Notes: generated by a model not told the origin, from the sequence alone. Shown: positions 9,008 through 18,724, numbered from the stretch's first letter. The stretch: 64,000 nt of DNA from DATLXH01 sp035576005 (GCA_035576005.1 DATLXH010000157.1:1-64000), one strand, 5' to 3'. Translations and numbers: made by a program.

Positions 9008-10147
9008 ATGGGATCGACACGCACCAGAGTTCGCACGGCGGCGTTAACGCTTCTGACCTTGTGTCTTATAGTCGCTATGAGCGTGGCGGGCGCTGAAATG
9101 ATCCTGCGCCTGAAGGAACGACGTGAACAGCGTCTGGAAGTTGCCCGGTGGAAAGCGACACGGCCGGACTTCCAGTTCATCGAGTACTCAAAGATCTATA
9201 GCGACGAACGCGATACGCACTACAAGTTTGGTCACAAGCCGAACGTCAAGGTGAAGCTAGACCGTGGATACTACACATTCACAATGATCACGAACAGCGA
9301 AGGCCTCCGGGAGAGCCTCGATTACCCGTCGCTTCCTAAGTCTGTGATCTTCCTTGGCGATTCAATCGTCGAAGGAGCGTCCGTCGAAAATCACGAGACC
9401 ATGGACTCCGTGTTCGAAGCGAGGACGGGAGTCACCGCGTTGAATTTCGGCGTGGCTTCGCGAGGCGGTTACCTGGCCTATGAGTATCTTCGGGCCAAAT
9501 ACCGTCCTGAGTATTCGCCCAGGCTAGTCGTCCTGGGCTTTTGCATAAACGATTTCGAAGAAGCGACGTATGTCCGGTACTTCGATGATGCATTGGGACA
9601 TTGGTTCTTATCGCGCTACATGGACGATTCATTCGATCTACAAAAGGGATTTTGGTACCGGCTCTCGAGAGCGCCTTTGATCGGATCAATCGTACGGGTG
9701 GCGCACGACAGATATCGGGAGGCGGCCATCGTGAAAGCCTTCTCCGATCCGCCTGGCACCGATCCGACGCGACTTCCACCAAAGGACAACTATGGTGCTG
9801 AAGCGGTCATCTCTTTGCAGTTGCAGTACACCGACATTCACATACGACTGCTCAAGGAATTCACTGACTCGATCGGCGCGCGTCTTGTTGTCGTACTTCT
9901 ACCGCCCAAAGGGCAGCTTGCTCTGCAATACGGGCGGGGCCAGCGGCTTCAAGAGATGCTCATTCCGATTCTGCAGAGGAATGGCATTCCGTACGTAGAT
10001 CTGTATGACACATTCAAAGAGAACGTGGCGCACGAACCGGACGTTCGCTGGTATCACGACGAGTTGCACTTTTACGCGCGGGGCCATCAACTAGCAGGGG
10101 AATTCCTGGCCATCAGGCTGAAGGAGATGTTCCCCGCTGTCTTTTAA
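9008..10147 (+). CDS. SGNH/GDSL-type hydrolase with N-terminal membrane anchor
   Basis: A 379-residue protein with an N-terminal TM or signal anchor (LTLLTLCLIVAMSVAGAEMI, about residues 12-31). It has an SGNH hydrolase core: block I VIFLGDSIVEGASV with the nucleophile Ser, a GVASRGG region, the INDF block, and the late catalytic pair in YHDELHFYARGH. Such proteins often add or remove acetyl groups on surface glycans. Here it lies between the wbpD-like gene and the carbamoyltransferase, so a role in glycan O-acylation or deacylation is inferred. The preceding 178 bases hold no gene. Confidence 0.75.
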   Translation: MGSTRTRVRTAALTLLTLCLIVAMSVAGAEMILRLKERREQRLEVARWKATRPDFQFIEYSKIYSDERDTHYKFGHKPNVKVKLDRGYYTFTMITNSEGLRESLDYPSLPKSVIFLGDSIVEGASVENHETMDSVFEARTGVTALNFGVASRGGYLAYEYLRAKYRPEYSPRLVVLGFCINDFEEATYVRYFDDALGHWFLSRYMDDSFDLQKGFWYRLSRAPLIGSIVRVAHDRYREAAIVKAFSDPPGTDPTRLPPKDNYGAEAVISLQLQYTDIHIRLLKEFTDSIGARLVVVLLPPKGQLALQYGRGQRLQEMLIPILQRNGIPYVDLYDTFKENVAHEPDVRWYHDELHFYARGHQLAGEFLAIRLKEMFPAVF

Positions 10148-10156
10148 CGCGTGGCC

Positions 10157-12994
10157 ATGACCTTTATCCTCGGCATCAGTGGCTTCTATCACGATTCCGC
10201 GGCTGCCCTGATCGCCGACGGCGACATTGTAGCGGCGGCTCAGGAGGAGCGGTTTACACGCATTAAGTACGACTCACAGCTGCCGGTAAACGCCGTCGAG
10301 TTTTGTCTTCGTGAAGCCGGCATTCGTCCTGAGCGGCTCGACTACGTCGCGTTCTATGATCAGCCGCTGACGAAGTTCGAGCGACTAATCGAGACGTATG
10401 TCGCTTACGCGCCCGCGGGCTTTGCGAGTTTCCGCCGAGCGATCCCGGTGTGGCTCAAACAGAAACTGCACGTTCGACGCGAGATCCGCCGCGCGCTTCG
10501 CGGGTACTCGAAACATGTACTTTTTATCGATCATCACGAGTCGCACGCTTCATCGGCATTCTTTCCGTCGCCATTCGACGAAGCCGCAACGCTGACACTC
10601 GATGGCGTTGGCGAGTGGTCGACGACCACCATTGGACGCGGTCAAGGAAACAAGCTCCAGCTTCTCGAACAGATTCGGTTCCCGCACTCGCTCGGACTTC
10701 TCTACAGTGCCTTCACCTATTACTGTGGTCTTACAGTTAACAGTGGCGAGTACAAGCTGATGGGTCTTGCACCATACGGCAAGCCGATCTTCACGGACGC
10801 GATCTACCGGCACTTGATCGACGTCAAATCGGATGGCAGCTACCACATGGACATGTCGTACTTTCGGTATTGCAGCGGCCTGACCATGACGGGGCCAAAA
10901 TTCGAGGCGCTGTTTGGTGGCCCTCCGCGAAAGCCGGACGAGCGCATTACCGAGCGACACATGGATCTGGCCGCTAGCGTTCAGCGAGTCACCGAGGAAG
11001 TGACGCTGCGAATTGCTTCACACGCGTGGGAGCGAACCGGCCGGCCGCGTAACCTCGTCCTCGCCGGCGGTGTCGCGCTCAACTGTGTGGCAAATGGCAG
11101 GTTGCTCCGTGAGGGACCCTTCGAGCGTATTTGGATTCAGCCCGCGGCGGGCGATGCCGGTGGCGCACTCGGAGCTGCACTTTTCACATGGCATCACCTG
11201 CTTGACCGTCCGCGGGCGCCGCGACCGGGCGACAGTCAGAAAGGATCTCAGCTCGGTCCACGCTACGAGATGCCGGACATCGAGCGCGTCCTTGAGGCGG
11301 CGGGCGCGCGTTACGAGCGATTCGACGACGAAGACGCACTGCTCGAGCACGCAGCAACGGACATTGCCGGGGGGCAAGTGGTTGGATGGTTTCATGGCCG
11401 GTCCGAGTTTGGCCCGCGGGCGCTCGGCTGCCGAAGCATTCTCGGCGACCCGCGAAACCCGCGACTCCAGTCGATGCTTAACCTGAAGGTCAAGTTCCGC
11501 GAGAGCTTCCGTCCGTTCGCACCGAGCGTGCTGCGCGAACATGCGCACGAGTGGTTCTCACTCCAGCCTGACGAAGATTCTCCGTACATGCTCCTCGTAG
11601 CACCGGTCCTCGAGCGGCACCGCACGCCGCTCTCCGAAGAGGATCGGCAGGCCCTGGCCACCGATCCTAACCTGTCGCGGCGAGTCAACGTCGTTCGGAG
11701 CCGAGTGCCAGCTATCACACATGTGGACTACAGCGCACGGATCCAGACCGTCGACGAGCGGCATGGGCGATTTTTCAGACTGATGAAGCGATTCCACGAG
11801 CGGACCGGCTGTCCCATTTTTGTGAACACCAGCTTCAACTTGTCTTGGGAACCGATCGTCGAAACGCCGCTCGATGCATACCGCACATTCATGCAGTCGC
11901 AAATGGACATGCTCGTGCTCGAGAACTGTGTGCTGCGAAAGGCTGATCAGCCGCTCGGCCTGACATTGTGGGCCACGCGAGCGGACGAAACACCCGCAGC
12001 CACTCCATGGGCCGATCCACGTACCGGGGACCCGCTGATCGTCACAGCCGGTGGCGCGTCCAATTCGAAGACCCGCGCGTTATACCAGGTGGATGACGGT
12101 ATCTTGCGCCTGTTCGTCGCAGAAGATGAGGAGGCGCACGACGGACCTGACGGAGCCCGCGGAGGTCAGCAGTTCCAAGAAAAGACGCTGTTTTCTGAGT
12201 ATGATGACTTCGATACCCTCCGTTCGCTGATCGAAAAGAGCCGGGCGGAATTGTTCACCCGGCTCCTGAACGAGCAAATCCCGTATCATGCGCGTGTTGC
12301 CGAGGTGGGTTGCGGATCCGGACAGCTAACAAATTTCCTCGCGATCGCCCAGCGCACGGTTGCCGGCGTCGATTCCAACATCGACGCACTGCGTGTAGCT
12401 CAGCGTTTCAAAATCGCACACCAGCTCGAGCGCGCAGCGTTTGCCCACGTGAACCTGCTCCAGCCCGGGTTGCGGGAGGACTTCTTCGATTTCGTAATTT
12501 CCCTTGGCGTTTTGGATCGTACGTCCCACCCCCGGGAAGTCTTTGGCCGCATCGCACGTCTGGTGCGATCCGACGGATATTTCGTGATTGGTCTTTCCAA
12601 GCGCAGGAGCCGAATCCTGCAGGCTGGCCGCCAGGCGCTGGCTCGATTCGCGGGAAACAGGCGGTGGCAGGGTGATCGCCGATTGGGAGGGCTGGGCGAC
12701 CAAGAACAACGCGGTCAATCGTGGGTTCGTGATCGGACGTCCCATCCGCGCGAAAGCACTCATACGCTGGAGCAGGTGCTGCGCTGGATCGAGCAGGATG
12801 GTTTTAGGTTCATCAACATGATTCCGAAGCCAGGCTTTGGAGATCGGTTACGTGTCGGCGACGCACTGTTCAATCCGCAGCCCTGCAGGACGCGGGCCGA
12901 GCGGTTCCTTGCGCAAACTGGAGATTGGGTCAACGAGGGCCCCGAAGGCGGGCACGTGATCGTTATAGCCCAACGCACGGACCGTGTCGAATGA
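10157..12994 (+). CDS. Carbamoyltransferase (NodU/CmcH family) fused to a C-terminal SAM methyltransferase domain
   Basis: A 945-residue protein. Residues about 1-590 are a NodU/CmcH/SxtI-type O-carbamoyltransferase: ILGISGFYHDSAAALI, HHESHASSAFF, LTLDGVGEWSTT, EYKLMGLAPYG, then a YrdC-like C-terminal part with SEFGPRALGCRSIL and NTSFNL. These enzymes transfer carbamoyl from carbamoyl phosphate via an adenylate. After a linker, about residues 700-860 form a class I methyltransferase domain (VAEVGCGSGQLTNFLAIA, then FDFVISLGVLDRTSHP). Stand-alone family members are about 550-620 residues, so the fusion is unusual. A GTG at 10151 is a possible alternative start. The end overlaps the SxtJ-like gene (ATGA). 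Confidence 0.88.
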   Translation: MTFILGISGFYHDSAAALIADGDIVAAAQEERFTRIKYDSQLPVNAVEFCLREAGIRPERLDYVAFYDQPLTKFERLIETYVAYAPAGFASFRRAIPVWLKQKLHVRREIRRALRGYSKHVLFIDHHESHASSAFFPSPFDEAATLTLDGVGEWSTTTIGRGQGNKLQLLEQIRFPHSLGLLYSAFTYYCGLTVNSGEYKLMGLAPYGKPIFTDAIYRHLIDVKSDGSYHMDMSYFRYCSGLTMTGPKFEALFGGPPRKPDERITERHMDLAASVQRVTEEVTLRIASHAWERTGRPRNLVLAGGVALNCVANGRLLREGPFERIWIQPAAGDAGGALGAALFTWHHLLDRPRAPRPGDSQKGSQLGPRYEMPDIERVLEAAGARYERFDDEDALLEHAATDIAGGQVVGWFHGRSEFGPRALGCRSILGDPRNPRLQSMLNLKVKFRESFRPFAPSVLREHAHEWFSLQPDEDSPYMLLVAPVLERHRTPLSEEDRQALATDPNLSRRVNVVRSRVPAITHVDYSARIQTVDERHGRFFRLMKRFHERTGCPIFVNTSFNLSWEPIVETPLDAYRTFMQSQMDMLVLENCVLRKADQPLGLTLWATRADETPAATPWADPRTGDPLIVTAGGASNSKTRALYQVDDGILRLFVAEDEEAHDGPDGARGGQQFQEKTLFSEYDDFDTLRSLIEKSRAELFTRLLNEQIPYHARVAEVGCGSGQLTNFLAIAQRTVAGVDSNIDALRVAQRFKIAHQLERAAFAHVNLLQPGLREDFFDFVISLGVLDRTSHPREVFGRIARLVRSDGYFVIGLSKRRSRILQAGRQALARFAGNRRWQGDRRLGGLGDQEQRGQSWVRDRTSHPRESTHTLEQVLRWIEQDGFRFINMIPKPGFGDRLRVGDALFNPQPCRTRAERFLAQTGDWVNEGPEGGHVIVIAQRTDRVE

Positions 12995-13425
12995 TCGATC
13001 CTCAAATACCCACGGATGAGGATGAACCTCCAAGCGACTCCGTCGTTCGTGCGTTTGCCGGACTCTGCTGCGGTCTGATTGCCGTGCTGGCCGGCTGGCA
13101 GTTCATTACGAGCGGCCTTTCGACAGGCGCTTGGATCAGATCGATGACCCTCCTCGCGGCGAGCGTACTAGGCATGGCGCGGCCCGCGGCAATCCGGCCC
13201 ATTTTCATCGGGCTGGTCGCTCTTACAAAACCGATTGGGCAACTCGTGAGCGTGCTGCTTCTAGCGGTCGTGTACTATGGTTTTGTGACTCCGATGGCGT
13301 GGTTCTTCCGGATTACCGGCCGTGATCTCCTGCGACTGCGCCGGCCTCATGCGTCGACATACTGGCAACCGAAGCTCCAGCCTGAGGACCCGCGCCGGTA
13401 TTTGAGACCGTACCAGGGCCCGTAG
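12991..13425 (+). CDS. SxtJ-family membrane protein
   Basis: A 144-residue protein with three or four hydrophobic segments (AFAGLCCGLIAVLAGW, MTLLAASVLGMA, VSVLLLAVVYYGFVTPMAWF) and a basic, proline-rich tail ending near DPRRYLRPYQGP. The layout and the RxTGRDLLRL block match the SxtJ family, named from saxitoxin clusters, where it adjoins carbamoyltransferase SxtI. The function is unknown. It is directly coupled to the carbamoyltransferase fusion by an ATGA overlap and is probably its membrane partner. Confidence 0.8.
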   Translation: MIDPQIPTDEDEPPSDSVVRAFAGLCCGLIAVLAGWQFITSGLSTGAWIRSMTLLAASVLGMARPAAIRPIFIGLVALTKPIGQLVSVLLLAVVYYGFVTPMAWFFRITGRDLLRLRRPHASTYWQPKLQPEDPRRYLRPYQGP

Positions 13426-13451
13426 CTACACAAGATCTATATGGATAATGT

Positions 13452-13658
13452 ATGGAGAATGCAGACAACACAGAGCCGCGCGCGGAAGCAGCATTCGACA
13501 ATGCGCCGACGTCTGGTTTCTGGGCGGACTACTGGGATTTTCTAAAGACAAGCAAGAAGTGGTGGATGCTTCCTCTGCTTGTTCTGCTGCTTGCGCTTGG
13601 CGCGCTGATCGTTCTGGGAAAGACAGCAGCCGCGCCGCTGATCTATTCTCTCTTCTGA
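13452..13658 (+). CDS. Small single-TM protein, SxtK/DUF5989-like
   Basis: A 68-residue protein with an acidic N-terminus, then WDFLKTSKKWWMLPLLVLLL and a hydrophobic helix ending in LIYSLF. This F-L-(x)-KKWW-LP-(hydrophobic) pattern ending in (I/L)YxLF is that of the tiny SxtK-like proteins found after SxtJ and a carbamoyltransferase. Finding all three in the same order supports a conserved carbamoyltransferase-membrane module. The function is unknown. It is easily missed because of its size. The 150 bases after it hold no gene. Confidence 0.8.
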   Translation: MENADNTEPRAEAAFDNAPTSGFWADYWDFLKTSKKWWMLPLLVLLLALGALIVLGKTAAAPLIYSLF

Positions 13659-13808
13659 GTCGTATAAGCTGAAACGTCATCCGAATCGGCCTGTTCTACG
13701 TCGAGGGGAAATCTCGGAAGAGGAGTCAGTGGCTTCGCCAATTATCAGCATGCCCTTGTTCGACGTTCTCTGGCGCCGTCTACCTGTGCCACACACTGGA
13801 CTGTCACG

Positions 13809-14558
13809 ATGTCAATATCGATTCTTTTTCTGATCACCGCGCGCAGCGGCTCGAAAGGCGTACCACGCAAGAACATTCGGGAGATCGCCGGAATCTCGCT
13901 AGTTGGCTTCAAAGCGATTTCCGCTCGCCGGTCCCGTTTCTGTACTCGGCTGATGATTTCCACAGACGCTGTTGAAATTCAGGAAAACGCGAGGCGATAC
14001 GGAGTTGAGTCGCCGTTCACGCGCCCGGCGGAGTTGGCGAGCGACACCGCCCGAAGCGTGGACGTGATTCTCCACGCTATGGATTGGATCGAAGAGAATG
14101 AAGGCCGAACCTATGATGCAGTGATGCTTCTCGAGCCGAGCGCGCCGTTTGCACGCTCGATCGACTTCGACGGAGCGGTCGAAATGATGGAATCCCTCAA
14201 CGCGAATGTCGTGGTCGGCGTCAGGCCCATGGAAGTGAGCTCCGTCTTTGTCGGCCCTTTGGACGAAGAAGGTCGTTTGACGACGATCATCGACAAAATG
14301 CAGTCATGGCAGAGTGCGCGCCGCCAAGATGCGCCGCAAGAGGTCACTATGAATGGCGCGCTCTATCTGATTCGATGGAATTTTTTTCGCCAGAACAAGA
14401 GTCTCTACTGCGATCGCGAACGGACGTATGGGTATGTGATGGACCCGGCCTACTCGATCGAGATTGACACGATGAATGAATGGCATCGTGCCAACTTTAT
14501 GGTTGAACGCGGCATCGTGGATCTCGCGTATTGGAAAGAGCCGAATGATGGAAACTGA
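13809..14558 (+). CDS. neuA: Acylneuraminate cytidylyltransferase (CMP-nonulosonate synthetase)
   Basis: A 249-residue enzyme that activates a sialic-acid-like sugar to its CMP form. It has the N-terminal nucleotide motif ITARSGSKGVPRKNI, the LLEPSAPF block (LQPTSPL in most relatives) and a C-terminal SIEIDTMNEW with the metal-binding Asp. With the NeuB, NeuC and NeuD homologs downstream it points to a nonulosonic acid. The CBS-aminotransferase nearby makes legionaminic-type acid more likely than plain sialic acid. The 3' end overlaps the aminotransferase start. Confidence 0.9.
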   Translation: MSISILFLITARSGSKGVPRKNIREIAGISLVGFKAISARRSRFCTRLMISTDAVEIQENARRYGVESPFTRPAELASDTARSVDVILHAMDWIEENEGRTYDAVMLLEPSAPFARSIDFDGAVEMMESLNANVVVGVRPMEVSSVFVGPLDEEGRLTTIIDKMQSWQSARRQDAPQEVTMNGALYLIRWNFFRQNKSLYCDRERTYGYVMDPAYSIEIDTMNEWHRANFMVERGIVDLAYWKEPNDGN

Positions 14559-15885
14559 CGTTCTAACGGAAGCAAAGCGGAAAGGCCAGAAGCTCTACGA
14601 AAGGGCGCGTCAGATCATCCCTGGCGGGACCCAGCTCCTTTCGAAGCGTCCGGAGATGTTCCTCCCAAAAGAGTGGCCGAGTTACTACTCGCGCGCTACC
14701 GGCGCCGAAACCTACGATCTCGATGGTCGCCGTTACCTCGATTTCAGCCATTTTGGGGTTGGTGCCTGCGTCCTCGGTTTCGCCGATCCGGATGTCGAGC
14801 GTGCTGTCATCGAGGCCATTCGTAGCGGTTCGATGAGCACTCTCAACGCGCCGGAAGAGGTAGAACTGGCGGAACTCCTGATTGAGCTCCACCCATGGGC
14901 GCAGATGGTTCGGTTTGCACGCTGCGGCGGCGAGGCTATGGCGGTGGCCGTCCGCATCGCGCGCGCCAGCACGGGCCGCGACAAGGTCGCGTTCTGCGGG
15001 TATCACGGTTGGAACGATTGGTATCTTGCCGCCAACCTCTCAGAGGATCACGCACTTGACGGTCACTTGTTGCCGGGGCTCTTTCCGGCAGGCGTCCCCC
15101 GCGGATTGGCCGGTACCATGTTCCCGTTTCACTACAACAATCTAGAGGAACTTGAACAGATCGTTCGTGATCACGGAAGCGAGTTGGCCGCGATCGTGAT
15201 GGAGCCTGCGCGAAACGCAGGTCCGGCGGAAGGATTTCTGGAGAGCATCCGTGAGATCGCTTCGCGGATTGGAGCGGTATTGGTCTTCGACGAGGTAACT
15301 TCCGGTTGGCGCATGAATACCGGTGGGATTCATCTTGGCTATGGCGTGACGCCGGACATGGCCGTCTTCGCAAAGGGGATGGCGAACGGTTATGCCATGG
15401 CGGCCATCATCGGAATCAGATCGATCATGGAGGCGGCTCAGGATTCGTTTATTAGCAGCACGTTCTGGACGGAGCGGATCGGCCCCGTCGCCGCTCTCGC
15501 GACGATCCGGAAACATAGGGCCGAGAACGTAGCCCAACATCTGGTCGACGTCGGCGTGCAGGTACAGACTGGCTGGCACGAGGCGGCTGATCGCGGCGGC
15601 TTGAAACTGCACGTGGAAGGAATCCCGCCACTCAGCCACTTCGGTTTCGACCACCCGAATTCTGCTGCGCTGATGACGTATTTCACACAGGAGATGCTCG
15701 ATCGTGGTTTCCTTGCGTCAGCTTCGTTCTACTCATCCTTCGCTCACAAAAGTCTGCTCGTTGCGGAGTACCTCGCCGCGGTCAGCGAGGCCTTCCGTGC
15801 GGTAGCACAAGCGCTCGCCGAGAATAACGTAGAGTCCCGGCTGCGCGGTCCAGTGAAACACTCTGGGTTTCAACGGCTGAATTGA
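14545..15885 (+). CDS. Class III PLP aminotransferase, glutamate-1-semialdehyde-aminomutase-like
   Basis: A 446-residue fold-type I PLP enzyme. It has RARQIIPGGTQLLSKRPEMF, then ATGAETYDLDGRRYLDFS, the aldehyde-binding VLVFDEVTSGWR block and the PLP lysine in VFAKGMANGYAMAA. The family includes GSA aminomutase, but the context (between NeuA and an SDR, in a nonulosonate cluster) argues for a sugar role. In Campylobacter legionaminate clusters, auxiliary genes including an SDR (PtmA) feed the pathway, so a similar precursor role is possible. Starts at 14545 and 14548 are both ATG. Confidence 0.8.
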   Translation: MMETDVLTEAKRKGQKLYERARQIIPGGTQLLSKRPEMFLPKEWPSYYSRATGAETYDLDGRRYLDFSHFGVGACVLGFADPDVERAVIEAIRSGSMSTLNAPEEVELAELLIELHPWAQMVRFARCGGEAMAVAVRIARASTGRDKVAFCGYHGWNDWYLAANLSEDHALDGHLLPGLFPAGVPRGLAGTMFPFHYNNLEELEQIVRDHGSELAAIVMEPARNAGPAEGFLESIREIASRIGAVLVFDEVTSGWRMNTGGIHLGYGVTPDMAVFAKGMANGYAMAAIIGIRSIMEAAQDSFISSTFWTERIGPVAALATIRKHRAENVAQHLVDVGVQVQTGWHEAADRGGLKLHVEGIPPLSHFGFDHPNSAALMTYFTQEMLDRGFLASASFYSSFAHKSLLVAEYLAAVSEAFRAVAQALAENNVESRLRGPVKHSGFQRLN

Positions 15886-15964
15886 ACATGATAAAAGCCG
15901 TGGCTTGCTGGCCGCTCGTCTAAGCCGATGCGGCAGCGCGCTCTTCCTATTTGTATTTGCTCTG

Positions 15965-16768
15965 ATGGCTCGAACTCTCGATCAACTGAGCGATCTTCGT
16001 GATCGCGTGGCTATTATCACCGGCGGCGGCGGGCATATCGGCAGCACGATGGCGGAGGCCTTGCTCGAGCTCGGTGCGACCGTCGTGTTGGTCGATCTTC
16101 CGTCGCCGCGGATCGAGGAAGCGGCCAACAGACTTCGTGCAGGTGGCCGCAACGTCATCACGAAAGCAGTCGACCTTGCCGAGAGTGAGGACCTGCGACA
16201 AATGGTGCGTTCAGTAGGAATTGAGCTTGGGCGCATCGACATTCTGGTCAACTGCGCGGCTTTGGTCGGGTCCGCCGATTTGAAAGGGTGGACAACGCTG
16301 TTCGAAGAGCAGCGGGAAGACGTCTGGCGAATGGCTCTCGACGTGAACCTTACGGCCGTCTTCGTCATGACGCAGGCGTGCACTCCGTGGTTGCGACGTT
16401 CGCCGGGCGCGTCGGTGATCAACGTCAGCTCGATCTATGGAGTCGTCGGGCCAGACTGGCGCCTGTACGAAGGGACTACGCTTGGAAATCCGGCCGCATA
16501 TGCAGCGAGCAAGGGCGGCATGGTGCAGCTGACCCGTTGGCTAGCTACAACCTTGGCGCCAGCAATCCGTGTCAATGCCATCTCTCCCGGTGGCGTGTTT
16601 CGGGGCACTGCTGAGCCGTTCTTGTCACGCTATGTTGAGCGAACTCCAATGGCGAGAATGGCGAACGAAGAGGATTTCAAAGGCGCAGTCGCGTACCTGT
16701 CCAGTGACTTATCCGCGTATGTAACTGGACATAATCTGCTCGTGGACGGCGGATGGACAGCATGGTGA
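15965..16768 (+). CDS. SDR-family oxidoreductase (PtmA-like context)
   Basis: A 267-residue classical short-chain dehydrogenase: TGGGGHIGSTMAEAL cofactor motif, LVNCAA, the INVSSIYG serine block, the YAASKGG catalytic Tyr/Lys pair, and the C-terminal GHNLLVDGGWTAW typical of this family. The start at 15965 removes an unrelated hydrophobic lead-in. Its place between the class III aminotransferase and the amidotransferase genes resembles PtmA in flagellin legionaminate clusters. The substrate is not determined. Confidence 0.82.
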   Translation: MARTLDQLSDLRDRVAIITGGGGHIGSTMAEALLELGATVVLVDLPSPRIEEAANRLRAGGRNVITKAVDLAESEDLRQMVRSVGIELGRIDILVNCAALVGSADLKGWTTLFEEQREDVWRMALDVNLTAVFVMTQACTPWLRRSPGASVINVSSIYGVVGPDWRLYEGTTLGNPAAYAASKGGMVQLTRWLATTLAPAIRVNAISPGGVFRGTAEPFLSRYVERTPMARMANEEDFKGAVAYLSSDLSAYVTGHNLLVDGGWTAW

Positions 16769-16859
16769 CGCTGACGCCGAGGGAATGCGGTTTACCATCC
16801 TTAGGTTGGAGCACGGAGCTGCCACTCGTCTCAGAATCCCAAACATTGCGAGGCTTCCG

Positions 16860-18098
16860 ATGAAGTATTGCACTAAATGCATTTATCCGGAGACGCAGGA
16901 CACGCTCATGTTCGACGAAGATGGCACGTGCAGCGTGTGCCGACAGGTCGAGTACCGTGATGAAAAAATCGACTGGGAAGCCCGCCGAATGGAATTCGAC
17001 GAGCTGTTGGACCAATATCGTGGAAAAGGTCAGTACGATTGCATCATCCCCTTCTCGGGCGGTAAGGACAGTACTTTCCAGGCCTGGTATGTGGTGAAAG
17101 AGCTGAAGCTCAAACCGCTGCTGGTCCGCTTCGATCACTGGTTCTATCGACCGTTGGTCCACGAGAACAACACCAGGACGCTGAAAATCCTTGGCGTCGA
17201 CATGCTGAACTTCACTCCGAATTGGCATGTTGTGCGAGAGTTGATGCTCGAGGCGATGATTCGTCGCGGTGATTTTTGCTGGCACTGCCACACAGGTATT
17301 TATGCCTACCCAATGCAGATGGCAATCCGTTTTGAGACGCCTCTCATCCTTTGGGGTGAGTCGCTCGCCGAGTACATGTCTTTCTACTCGTACGAGGAGA
17401 TGGAGGAGGTCGACGAGAAACGGTTTAATCGTGCAATGAATCTCGGGATGACCGCCGACGACATGTACGAATTTCTGAATGCTCACGGAAATGAACAGGG
17501 AAAGCAGCCAGGTTCCAGTAGTCGGTCGGAGCGACGCGTCGAGAAGCGGGACCTGCTGCCGTTCGCATACCCCCCGCGAAAAGAGCTGATGCGTATTAAG
17601 TGTCGCTCAGTCTGCCTAGGCAACTACATCAAGTGGGACACGAAAAAGCACGTCGAGATTATCAAACGTGAGCTCGGATGGAAGGGACAGTCGGTTGAGG
17701 GTATCCCGCCGCAGTACGACTACGAAAAGATCGAGTGCATGTTTCAGGGCGTCCGCGACTACTTCAAATACATAAAACGCGGCTTCGGGCGCACCAATCA
17801 CCTGGCGAACATTGACATACGCAACGATCGCCTAACCCGTGACGAGGGTTGGGAGTTAGCGCAGAAGTACGATGGCAAACGTCCGCCGAGTCTTGACCTG
17901 TTTCTTCAGTTCCTCGGAATCACCGAGGACGAGTTGATGGAAATCATGATGAAGCACCAGGTAAGTCCGCACCAACACGATCCGTCGAAAGTGGAATCGG
18001 CTGAACCGGTTCCGGACATGCCGCTATGGGATAGGACAATCGTGGAGAAGCCGGTCGGCAGCCGAGATGCCGAAGGGAAACTCAAGATTTACCTATGA
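16860..18098 (+). CDS. wbpG: N-acetyl sugar amidotransferase (WbpG/PseA/LegG-type), copy 1
   Basis: A 412-residue ATP-pyrophosphatase of the sugar amidotransferase family, which turns an N-acetyl group into an acetamidino group using ammonia supplied by HisH/HisF partners. It has an N-terminal zinc-finger-like CTKCIYP then CSVC, the PP-loop motif PFSGGKDSTFQ, and a distal CLGNYIKWD block. The ATG at 16860 fits the conserved N-terminus. The last bases overlap the HisH-like gene (ATGA). A second divergent copy is at 29849-31027. In this copy the long SYEEMEEVDEKRF insertion distinguishes the two. Confidence 0.88.
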   Translation: MKYCTKCIYPETQDTLMFDEDGTCSVCRQVEYRDEKIDWEARRMEFDELLDQYRGKGQYDCIIPFSGGKDSTFQAWYVVKELKLKPLLVRFDHWFYRPLVHENNTRTLKILGVDMLNFTPNWHVVRELMLEAMIRRGDFCWHCHTGIYAYPMQMAIRFETPLILWGESLAEYMSFYSYEEMEEVDEKRFNRAMNLGMTADDMYEFLNAHGNEQGKQPGSSSRSERRVEKRDLLPFAYPPRKELMRIKCRSVCLGNYIKWDTKKHVEIIKRELGWKGQSVEGIPPQYDYEKIECMFQGVRDYFKYIKRGFGRTNHLANIDIRNDRLTRDEGWELAQKYDGKRPPSLDLFLQFLGITEDELMEIMMKHQVSPHQHDPSKVESAEPVPDMPLWDRTIVEKPVGSRDAEGKLKIYL

Positions 18099-18724
18099 TT
18101 GCCATCGTCGATTACGGGATGGGCAACGTCCGTTCCGTACTCAATGCATTCGATTACCTGGGCCACGACGCGGTCATCTCTTCTGACCCGGCGGTTATCG
18201 AGGACGCGGAGCGTATCGTTCTTCCGGGTGTCGGGGCCTTTGGGGATGCGATCGCGAATCTGCGGAGTCGCGGGTTGGTCGAAGTGCTCCACGAGCAGGT
18301 CCTCGTAAAGAAGAAGCCGTTTCTAGGGATCTGTCTTGGAATGCAATTGCTCGCGAAAAGTAGTACCGAGCACGGCCTGCACGAAGGCCTTGGCTGGCTG
18401 GACGCCGAGGTGGTCCGCTTTGGAAACGGGAACGGGTCCTTGAATGGTTTGAAGATTCCGCACATGGGATGGAACGAGATCGTCCCCGCTCGCGATCACC
18501 CGCTCCTGGAGCGACTTCCGGCCAAGCAGCGGAGTTTCTATTTCGTCCACAGTTATCACATCATCTGCCACGATCAGACCGACTCACTGGCGAGTTCCGA
18601 ATATGGCTACAAGTTTACGGTGGCAGTGCATAGAGAGAATATCTTCGCGACGCAGTTCCACCCGGAGAAGAGCCAGGACAACGGCCTGCAAGTGTTGCAG
18701 AACTTCGTCACCGGTGCGCCGTAA
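18095..18724 (+). CDS. hisH: HisH-like glutamine amidotransferase subunit, copy 1
   Basis: A 209-residue class I glutaminase. It has the N-terminal VDYGMGNVRSV, the oxyanion block PGVGAFGDA, the nucleophile Cys in GICLGMQLLA, and the catalytic His/Glu in QFHPEKS. In this context it supplies ammonia for sugar amidination rather than histidine synthesis, because it is sandwiched between WbpG-like and HisF-like genes and no other his genes are present. It overlaps its neighbours on both sides. Confidence 0.9.
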   Translation: MIAIVDYGMGNVRSVLNAFDYLGHDAVISSDPAVIEDAERIVLPGVGAFGDAIANLRSRGLVEVLHEQVLVKKKPFLGICLGMQLLAKSSTEHGLHEGLGWLDAEVVRFGNGNGSLNGLKIPHMGWNEIVPARDHPLLERLPAKQRSFYFVHSYHIICHDQTDSLASSEYGYKFTVAVHRENIFATQFHPEKSQDNGLQVLQNFVTGAP

